This document shows positions 56,526 through 64,000 of a DNA stretch of 64,000 bases, piece by piece. The DNA lies in contig UYJD01000001.1 in NCBI GenBank assembly GCA_900618795.1, positions 807,221 to 871,220 of the forward strand. Reading direction: 5' to 3'. The translations under genes and the position numbers were made by a program. This DNA comes from Cyanodermella asteris. Taxonomy: Eukaryota; Ascomycota; Lecanoromycetes; Ostropales; Stictidaceae. The notes beneath the pieces were generated by a model. The model did no database searches. It saw only the letters and a list, made by a program, of their open reading frames with translations, and was not told the origin of the DNA. Within the stretch, counting starts at the first letter, position 1. Each line of letters starts with the position of its first letter.

Positions 56526-57532
56526 CTGCGCCTCGAAGCTGGTCACTCCGCCTTGTCCGAGCGCTTCGCAAGCAGGATCCGCAGAAGCTTGTCTGTTCGA
56601 CAGCACCCCGGTCACAGCGTCTTGTCGGATAGGAATCGGGCCCTGGAAGCTGCCGCACCAGCAGTGCTTTCCTTTCGTCAAGTAGAGACCGATTGTAAAG
56701 ACCGTTGCGTTGCGCAATTGCTGAAGAAGGTGGATGGGCCGTGAGTATTGGGGAAGCTTGAGGGTGGTGGTCCGCGGTGGAGAAAGCAAGCAAGCTTCCC
56801 GACTTTCCCAGCCACCTTGAAGCAACCGTCAGTCAACCAGGGAGCCCAAGTATCTTTCTTCTTGGCGACATCAGCTCAAAGTCACACACGCCGGGTAGTT
56901 GCATGTTCGAAACAGGCTCGGGTTTCGACAACAAATACACGTGCTGCCTCAGGCGCAAAGCACTTGGGCCCGCGATCAGCGGGCGGCCTGAGCTTCACTT
57001 CCCAGACAAAGTCTCTTGATTATGCATGTCTCATGCATGTCTGGGTGGGCACATTGGTCTCTGAACGAGGATCATCTAGCGAAACACATACTTCATAAGC
57101 TGAACGACATATTCGACAGGTAAAATTGCGTGACAAATAGATAGACGCACTTTGAGTCTTTGTTCTGTCATTCGTATCTCACGAAGGCATGCTGGGAAAT
57201 TGATTAAATCTACCCTAGGCAGTTAGGTCTTGTCACAAAACGTCTCACATGTGGTGCAGGAACAAAAACCTTGTCGGAACAGCTGAGTCGATCGACTAAT
57301 GAGTCCCGTAGGACCACATAGACCCATCAATTGTATCATTAAGTTACTTGGAATTCTCACTAACGATATCAAAAGCCGTTTCAAAGTCCCGCATGTCGAA
57401 CTTTTCGTGCGAGTAGCCAGGTCGCTCCGTACGCCAATGCATATGCCACTTACTTTGCCTCCAAAGTCCTGTCTTTAGGGTATCAATTCAGTCCTGCCTC
57501 TCCAATCAAATCAGACTCGCCTTCTCCTCGTC
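56526..57532. promoter_or_regulatory. Upstream region of PhoD-like gene and 3' flank of kexin
   Basis: About 1 kb. The first 300 bp are open in the PhoD frame but lack an ATG. The rest contains an imperfect ATGCATGTCTCATGCATGTCT direct repeat (57022-57042). No separate gene is supported. Confidence 0.4.
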
Positions 57533-60028
57533 CTACGCATGTCGTGTCTTCTCGCTCTCTGGTATCGGCAGTTCGTCCCTGTATCGTCCCGCCGGCTTCT
57601 CTCTGTGCTCAATGTCGTCATCTGAATCCTCGTCGTCACTATCGACAAGACCTTCCAAGCCCTCTTCATCACTTTCTCCTGCGAACGCGTCCCACAGTTC
57701 TCCGCCTCGTCTTCTGCCCTTACCGCGACCAGATCCTCTGGCGCCGTCCAGTTCATCTTCGGGCACCATCTCGAATTCGTAGTCGGCACGGCTGTCGGCG
57801 GCCCTTCTCTTCCGGCGCATGATGAAGAAATAAATCCCAAGTCCGACACAGAAAAGAACGATCAGAACTAGAGCTCCTGCGATCCATACCTGTGTCTTGG
57901 CCGAAAAGGGAAGATGGGGAAATATCGTGGGGATGTTCATTCCAGACGATGTAGCTGCGGCTTCGGCTTCGTCGGTCTTGGCTGGCCCGGTCTCCTGGAC
58001 AGTGTGGGCGCCATCCGAATTACTAGTAGGCGATTGAGCATCGGGAGTTGCCGATGCGGAAATGGAGACTTTGTCGTTAACAGGGCGCTCGGGATGGTCG
58101 GTCGGGTGGTCCGGAAGGCTGGTCGTCACTTGTGGTGCGACGATCGTGGTCTTCACTGCGGCATCCTCACGGTCATGATCATCGTCGTCGTGTTCGTCAG
58201 GCATGGGAGCCAACTCCTGCTTCGACTCATCAATGCACTCTCCCCAGAGATTCAAGCGCCAGTCGGTGAAAACGCCGGTCTTTTCGTTCTGAACCGTATC
58301 CTTGACGATGATAGTCCACTTTCCGACGGCAGGCTCTCCAAAATGGACAACACTCATGAAAGTCCAGTCGACATAGCCAGATGCGGCGTCATCACGACGG
58401 CGAGCAGTGCTGATGTGACTGACAACGCCATGGGGACTGACCAAGTCGACACTGATATCTCCTCTCCGCGCATGCTCAATGTTCATAGTCACCGTAACGT
58501 GCTCGAGACGCTCGAAGTTGGCAGTCTTGAGCATGTCCTCGGTAATTTCGAACGTGCTGGACAGCCCCTTATCGCCTTGGGGTATCTCATGTCTGACATG
58601 CTGCCATGGGGACTTGAACCACGCCTGCTTCTTGACATTCTTCCAGTCTTTGGCCTTCTCGACCAGTGCCCATGCATCCAGCTTGCCGTAAGCAAAGGTG
58701 TGGCTGTATTTTTTGCCAATGTAGGTGTCTTTCCATTCGAGCTCGGACTTGTCGAGGTCGACCGGGACAGCGGTCTCGACGACCAGCCACTGCATGTCTC
58801 TCCAGCTCAAATCTGGTCGCACACTGAGGGCAAGAGCAAAGACGCCAGCACCAAGCGGCGCCGCAGCCGATGTTCCACCGTGCCCATTATAGCACTGATC
58901 AACACCGACATCCGTAGTGTGGATAGCATCGCCGCTACCGCTGCTGTATGCTATGACAAGAGCAGCCGAACACTTCTCGGAGTAGTACGGATGCTTATTT
59001 TCGCGATCAATAGCTCCAACCGTAATGGAGTAGATGCTGTTCGTGTAACCATCGAAGTTGCAGTTGTCTTCCGATGCGGCGCCATTGCCGGCAGCGTATA
59101 CGAAGATGTTTCCCAAGCCCCTTCTTCCCTGCTGGATGGCCTTTAACATGGCGCCCTGGATCAAGGCGCTGGGAGCCTCCATAGACATGCCGTCATCTGG
59201 CGGTCCCCATGAGCAGGAGTAGATGTCGTTCAGGTCCATCTTGTAGTTGATTGCCAGAGCTTCCTCTTCGTCACTTATAGGTTTACTCAATATGCGCACC
59301 CCTGAGATTTTCGAGTCGTAGGCCAGCCCGACACCGCAGACATTGTTCCTCGCAGCAGCGACCTCGCCGGCGCAGCGCGTCCCATGACGATCGTCGCTCA
59401 GTTCAGGCTTCGGCTCTTCGTCGTGGTCGTTGAAGTCGTAAGATCCTTCGGCGAAGTAGTTGTCTTTGAGATCGTCGCTGTACATGTCCAAGCCATCGTC
59501 GACAATACAGACGGTGACATTCTTGCCGGTGATTTTGTCCAGCCACAAGCCGGTCACATTTACATCGTTGCCTGGCTGGGCTGCATTGAATATGTGCCAT
59601 TGTTCGTCAAAAATGGGGTCTGTAATCGCAAGGCGCCTTTTAATGTCCACGCGCAAGGCGGCAAGTTTCTCATCATCCTTGTGAACTGCCAGTCCTTGCC
59701 GGCCAACGAGATCAGGTATGTAGGCTGGCTCTCTCTTGACATGGCGTTTCCGAAGCTGGGACTTTTGCGACCATAAGATGCTGTGATCCCGTTTCCGTAG
59801 GCCATGTAAGGGGTCCTTGCCCTTCTTGCATGAAAAGTGGTGGAAGGTGTCGACGACCTCGCCAATGTAGTCGAGGCCTAACTGATCGGCAACGGCGAGA
59901 GGAGATTGCTGGCGGTCGAGTTGGAAAGTGTAATAATCATGCGTGTCGAAGTTGCGTGTGCTGAGGTGTGCAGGGGTTAGGGATGCCAGACTGGAACCAG
60001 CCAGCGCCAGCATTAACGAAAGACGCAT
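57533..60028 (-). CDS. KEX2: Kexin, Golgi proprotein convertase (KEX2)
   Basis: A single exon encodes 831 residues from the ATG at 60028; the frame is open 60 codons further upstream but without an ATG. Signal peptide (about 1-17), prodomain ending at HVKR99, and a subtilisin-type catalytic domain with Asp177 (CIVDDGLD), His215 (DRHGTRCAGE), oxyanion Asn315 (AAGNGA) and Ser387 (GHGGTSAAAP). The P domain follows (EHVTVTMNIEHARRGDISV ... FTDWRLNLWGE), then an acidic/Ser-Thr-rich stalk, one membrane helix (VWIAGALVLIVLFCVGLGIY) and an acidic cytosolic tail. It cuts after KR/RR dibasic sites in the trans-Golgi, maturing secreted enzymes and pheromone precursors. Confidence 0.97.
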   Translation of the reverse strand: MRLSLMLALAGSSLASLTPAHLSTRNFDTHDYYTFQLDRQQSPLAVADQLGLDYIGEVVDTFHHFSCKKGKDPLHGLRKRDHSILWSQKSQLRKRHVKREPAYIPDLVGRQGLAVHKDDEKLAALRVDIKRRLAITDPIFDEQWHIFNAAQPGNDVNVTGLWLDKITGKNVTVCIVDDGLDMYSDDLKDNYFAEGSYDFNDHDEEPKPELSDDRHGTRCAGEVAAARNNVCGVGLAYDSKISGVRILSKPISDEEEALAINYKMDLNDIYSCSWGPPDDGMSMEAPSALIQGAMLKAIQQGRRGLGNIFVYAAGNGAASEDNCNFDGYTNSIYSITVGAIDRENKHPYYSEKCSAALVIAYSSGSGDAIHTTDVGVDQCYNGHGGTSAAAPLGAGVFALALSVRPDLSWRDMQWLVVETAVPVDLDKSELEWKDTYIGKKYSHTFAYGKLDAWALVEKAKDWKNVKKQAWFKSPWQHVRHEIPQGDKGLSSTFEITEDMLKTANFERLEHVTVTMNIEHARRGDISVDLVSPHGVVSHISTARRRDDAASGYVDWTFMSVVHFGEPAVGKWTIIVKDTVQNEKTGVFTDWRLNLWGECIDESKQELAPMPDEHDDDDHDREDAAVKTTIVAPQVTTSLPDHPTDHPERPVNDKVSISASATPDAQSPTSNSDGAHTVQETGPAKTDEAEAAATSSGMNIPTIFPHLPFSAKTQVWIAGALVLIVLFCVGLGIYFFIMRRKRRAADSRADYEFEMVPEDELDGARGSGRGKGRRRGGELWDAFAGESDEEGLEGLVDSDDEDSDDDIEHREKPAGRYRDELPIPESEKTRHA

Positions 60029-60832
60029 GGTGCTGGTACTGGAGTCTGTGTAGAGGAAGGAGAGAAATGGTGTTGTCCAAGTTGCGGACTTGAAAGGGGA
60101 TGGTGAAAGTAATACTAGTAGTTTAAAATTGTAGAGTAACGGTACGGTGGAGGCCAGCAGCGGCGCTTGGCGGTTGCGACCAGCCCGGGAGGGCCCTTGA
60201 AGACGCAACGCTCGGGCCGCACTTCGTTCGCTCTGGGGGCACGATTTGGGGGGCTTTGGGAAGCCGCGTGGCCGGATCGTCTCCGAACTCTATTCGACCC
60301 AGTCGTTCTTACAAAGGGTCAAAGGCTGAATCGTAGCACTGATCAGGCCGTTTTAGTCATTCAACATGCACGCAAAACCTGCATCGTTGGGCACATTATA
60401 GTTCGAAGTTGATGGTTCTTGGATTCGGCTGTCCAAGATTGGAGTATTATACTTGAATCTGCTTCCTTGAAGTCGAATCTGGACGATCCTGCTGAATACT
60501 ACTAGTAGTAGCTGGCAACGAGCTGCGACTGCCGTCACGCGACAACGATTTCACCTGACGAAAGGAGACGCAAACCCCCCCCCCAAACTAGCCTCGAACA
60601 CATATATGCCTTCTTTATGCGGTCTCGAATCCTTCTATTTGGGCAGTTCGTATCGTAAGGTAGGCAGGCTCACCTCACACGTCATCCAAGGAAAGCTATT
60701 GGCAGAAGTTGCAGCTGGGTCCTACGCAGCAGCCTCGGCGCAGTCAGAAGGGACGTGGTCGACGTCGGGACGCAGTGGTCCGAAAACATCATCACTTGAT
60801 AACATAAATACATCGATTCAATCCGTAGTGCA
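60029..60832. promoter_or_regulatory. KEX2 promoter region and ERV46 3' flank
   Basis: About 800 bp. It contains a 14-base palindrome TACTACTAGTAGTA (60496-60509) and a run of ten C bases (60575-60584). No gene is supported. Confidence 0.45.
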
Positions 60833-62186
60833 CTATTGTGAGTGCAGCTTCTTGATCCTGTTCACACTTTCGAACAGGCCCCGATCCACGGCAGCAGCAA
60901 CTGTAAGAGTACCACCCACAACGGCACACACGCCGGTCAAGAAGCCGAGGAATGATTTGGAACGCTCTTCCCTGTTGATAACCTTCATCGGCGAAATGTC
61001 CTGTCGCCTGTTAGCACACTTTCAAGGTCCGAATACATTCAGTACTCACGTAGGAGAAGAAGACGCCGGGAATACCACCTTGCGCATGCAGACGCTCTTG
61101 ATGGCCCTCAGCAGCATCGTTGCCACCACCCAGATTGCGCTTGTGACTAGTGACCGAGTATTGGTGAGTTTCAAGGCTGCCATCCTCGTTGAATCCGTGC
61201 TCGCCGAGAGGGGGGGCCCATTCTTCGCGAGCTCGGCCGATGGTCTTTTGCTTGCTGAGAGGTAGATACGATGTGCTGACCACTTTGACAAAGTACATGT
61301 AGTTGTACTCTGCCTCCGCAGTGTGCTGCTCCGTACCCTCCAGCGGGTTACCATGATGATCAGTCCAGGCCAGGTTTCCTCCAATCTTCTTGGTCAGCTC
61401 TGGCGGGATCTGCGGGCCAAACCGGAGTTCGTGGATCTTGTGTGTGAAAGTGTGTTTGTGCTCGGCCGGGACGTTACGGTAGTTGTTCAGATCGTGCACG
61501 TGCATGGCACCGTTCGTGAACGAGCGACCAGGTGCAATGTGGAAGTTGCCCACGACCTTGTTCACGCGCAGACCTCCCTCAATGCGACATCCCTCGCTTC
61601 TTTGCTGGTCCAGTTTCTCGCCATAATGTTCTCGTTCACACTGCTCGACGCCCTCGCCACGCTCGAAGGCCCAGGACATGCCGGCATATGCATCGCGCAC
61701 CTCGTCACAGGTATTGCAGCAGCCAGCCTTCGTTGCCGAGCCTGGTGCCCTAGCTCCGTAACATTCTCCGCAGTAGTCGGGGCTCAAATGAGCAGCATCG
61801 TCTTCGGCATGGATGTCGTATTTCTTCGTATCCAGCACCTTGCTTCCCTCCTTCTCGGACGTGAGTCGGACCTTGTTGATACCCTGAACGAGACCGGTCT
61901 GTAGCTCTCCGGATACGTCCATTACGTCCAGGGTCAACAGCTCGCATGGGATTCTTGGGAAGCTGATGTTCAGATGTATCTCCATGCGCTCGCCTCTCGA
62001 ATTGTCAACAATCAACTCTGGTCGCACCGTGATCCGTCTGTAGTCTGCCCATTCTCCCCATGTCAACCAGAGTACAACAAGCAACGAAACAATCGTGACA
62101 ATGCCCCCGGAGGTCGTTCGTATCCTGGCATCTTCTACCGTTTTTGTGAAAGCGTCCAGGCGGGTGAACCGCGATTTGGCGGGCAT
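60833..62186 (-). CDS. ERV46: COPII vesicle cargo receptor ERV46 / ERGIC3
   Basis: Exons 62186-61050 and 61000-60833, with a 49 bp intron (GTGAGT...GCGACAG), encode 434 residues. The N-terminus RLDAFTKTVEDARIRTTSGG is the family signature, followed by membrane helix 1 (about 28-45), a large lumenal domain with conserved cysteines (YCGECYGA, KAGCCNTCDEVRDAY) and, after the splice, SFLGFLTGVCAVVGGTLTVAA as helix 2. Erv46 works with Erv41 to retrieve ER residents and pack cargo into COPII vesicles between ER and Golgi. The last residues (KKLHSQ) place lysines near the C-terminus, as expected for a cycling protein. Confidence 0.95.
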
Positions 62187-63556
62187 ACTGCCAATGTCCT
62201 CCTCTTAGTGCATCAATTGGGATGGACTGGGCACAGTGATAGACACCTGGGTTCCTATATCAAGGGTGGACTGTTGGGGGAATTGCGAGTTGGCGGCGAG
62301 CGCGGTGACTGCTGATCGGGGAGAATCGATGGCAGTAGATAGTAAAAGGGCAATGGAGGAAAGCAAGCGAGAGAAGGGCAAAGCGCCGACGTCGAGCTGC
62401 TAGAGTTCTAAAGCGAGTGAAAGACTGCGGAGCAGCAATGACCAAGGTGGAACTGCGGGTAATGCCACGCGCAATTCTGGACACTTTGTTCTTTATTCCC
62501 AGACGTGTGGACGGAGTGGAGACCGCACAGACCCGCCCCTGCATCACCCTCTCCACACCAGCAAATCCTGAGGTATCACCTTGATTGCAGGACTACTTCC
62601 AGCATTATTCGAAGACTATTCTATCGATGAGCGCATTGACGTACCTCACGGACTGCACGTGAGGCCCCCGACTATGCACGCAAGTGCCCAATATCAAATT
62701 ACTGCTTTGTGAATTATCTTAGAATTTGCAGCATCGAGGGCGTCCAGTTTTGGACAAGTAGCCGAAAAGGACCGGGCTGTCGGACTCAAGATTGCCCATA
62801 ACGTCGAGAGCGGAAAGCTCAAACTTATCGGAATCCTTGGATTTGTCCAAATACGATGGAACGTTGAAAGTTAATAGGTAGTGTGAGAACAACGTCGAAT
62901 CAGAATACTCTCTCCACGTGCGAGAATTGAGTACGCTGATTCTGGAGCTGACTCGTTAGACCATATCAGGCAAAAACCTTGTATGGTAATACTGGTATGT
63001 CACTCCAGTCTTCCATGGTGAGGACCCAGCCAAGTACCTGGTTAAGTACCTTGCTAATTAGCCAACGAAGGACTAAAGCATATACTTGATATCTTATCGA
63101 CGTTGAGACTTCAATATGCGTATGATATGATAGTTGCATCACGCAGTAGGCCGGCGGGCAGGCAGAGACTTCTTTCTACCGGCCTTGCATCGGATTATTC
63201 GGGTCGGTCGGCCGACAAGCCCCGATACATCCCCTTCGACGGCCGAAGTATGCTAGATACGTACAATCACTGGCGAAAGCCTGGCGGGCAAACAGCATTA
63301 TGCGAGCCGTATTTAAAGGACCGTGTCAAGTCCACGAGGCTTGCCAGCCTTCCGTTATCGCTAGCGCCCTCCACTGTCGACCTGTCGATTGCAAGCACAC
63401 CCAATCGTTCATTCCCGTTCATATCGTCTTGCTAGGAAATCTACAGCACTGTTCAAACAATCATCCAACTGACATGTGGGTTATTAAAAATCTGAGCCTC
63501 TGATTTCGGAAACCTAGTATCTTTCTTCTTGACTACAGGTAGTCTTCTCGCTCATC
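62187..63556. promoter_or_regulatory. Intergenic region between ERV46 and FAD monooxygenase
   Basis: About 1.37 kb holding two divergent promoters. On the monooxygenase side there is a perfect palindrome GTCGGCCGAC (63207-63216), of a type bound by fungal zinc-cluster regulators, and a TATA-like TATTTAAA (63310-63317), about 240 bp before the ATG. Plus-strand frames at 63103-63503 look noncoding. Confidence 0.4.
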
Positions 63557-64000
63557 ATGCCGGCAGCAACGGTTTCCGAGTCACGAGTGAGGATTGCTAT
63601 CATAGGTGGCGGGATCGGTGGTATTTGCACAGCTCTCGGTCTGCTTCAGAATCCACGTCTAGATGTGCACGTGTATGAAGCATGGCCCAATTTCGGAGAT
63701 GTCGGGGCAGGTGTTGCCTTTGGTCCGAACGCGAGTCGTGCACTGCGGATGATCAGTGAAGAGGCATACAAGATATTCTGGGAGCTCTCGACGCCCAATC
63801 TTGCCGCTGGCAAACAAGATGTTTTTTTCGAAATCAATATCGGCGAGGGTCCCCGGGCTGGGAAGACCGCCCTGTGTATGAAGAATGAGACAGGTCAGCG
63901 GACATTCCATCGGGCCCGAATTCTGGAAGCACTGGGCTCTCTGATCCCTCCGAAGAACTGTCACTTCAGCAGCAAACTTGTGCGCATGGGTACAGAAGGA
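63557..64000 (+). CDS. FAD-dependent monooxygenase (salicylate hydroxylase-like), 5' part
   Basis: The frame opens at ATG 63557 and is still open at the window end (148 codons), so only the N-terminus is seen. It begins with a Rossmann fold FAD-binding motif, VRIAIIGGGIGGICTALGL, followed by an acidic residue at the end of the second strand (VHVYEAWPNFGDVGAGVAFGPNASRAL), matching group A flavoprotein monooxygenases such as salicylate hydroxylase. RTFHRARILEALGSLIP is the usual region before the second FAD contact. It would hydroxylate an aromatic ring using NAD(P)H and oxygen; the substrate is unknown. The palindrome 340 bp upstream suggests control by a zinc-cluster factor. Confidence 0.88.
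   Translation, partial: MPAATVSESRVRIAIIGGGIGGICTALGLLQNPRLDVHVYEAWPNFGDVGAGVAFGPNASRALRMISEEAYKIFWELSTPNLAAGKQDVFFEINIGEGPRAGKTALCMKNETGQRTFHRARILEALGSLIPPKNCHFSSKLVRMGTEG

Noticed and set aside
56526-56825. N-terminal extension of the PhoD-like protein
   Set aside because: The frame is open but has no ATG; kept as possible 5' leader or missing exon only.
57914-59146. 410-codon plus-strand frame
   Set aside because: Lies entirely antisense to kexin, which has intact catalytic and P domains; no domain in the antisense frame.
60029-60208. 60-codon extension of kexin
   Set aside because: No ATG, and the signal peptide starts at the chosen methionine.

Overview
The window is nuclear DNA of a filamentous ascomycete (Pezizomycotina). 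Evidence: many 45-90 bp introns with GTRNGT donors and CTRAY-like branch sites; fungal-only families (sterol glucosyltransferase ATG26 with GRAM-PH-GRAM layout, AA9 and GH131 polysaccharide-degrading enzymes, a fungal rhodopsin-type 7TM protein); and an intron-containing tRNA-Cys. A dothideomycete is my guess from protein flavour only. Two assembly gaps are present (14561-14585 and 47725-48345).

Left part (0-24 kb), gene-dense: a secreted CE2-type SGNH esterase; mitochondrial-type adenylate kinase; a GNAT acetyltransferase; prefoldin subunit 3 with five exons; the RNA polymerase II CTD phosphatase FCP1; a DHA1-type MFS transporter; the dynactin actin-related protein Arp1; an AA9 lytic polysaccharide monooxygenase next to a GH131 beta-glucanase; cyclophilin-40; an SLM-type PH protein; and a conserved-looking hypothetical gene with a tiny first exon.

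Middle (24.4-34.4 kb): about 10 kb without any recognised family. Three minus-strand loci look partly coding. Two end in a similar C-x2-C-R-x5-C-[SA]-P-x-H motif next to basic stretches. One of these (25.2-26.6 kb) is cut by two in-frame stops. The third (30.8-31.9 kb) can be assembled into a 310-residue protein with three exons. This is the least explained part of the window.

Right part (34.4-64 kb): ATG26 sterol glucosyltransferase and the vacuolar protease PEP4 as neighbours; the TFIIIC 90 kDa-type subunit; tRNA-Cys(GCA); a cytochrome P450 with unusual I-helix and heme motifs; a multi-exon 7TM rhodopsin-family protein just after the large gap; a very large PhoD-like phosphatase; kexin (KEX2); ERV46; and the 5' end of an FAD-dependent monooxygenase that runs off the window.

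Functionally the window mixes housekeeping genes (transcription, folding, secretion, dynein motor, autophagy/vacuole) with accessory genes for plant-biomass attack (CE2, AA9, GH131) and small-molecule metabolism (MFS, P450, FAD monooxygenase). Apart from the AA9-GH131 pair and the ATG26-PEP4 pair I see no obvious pathway cluster.
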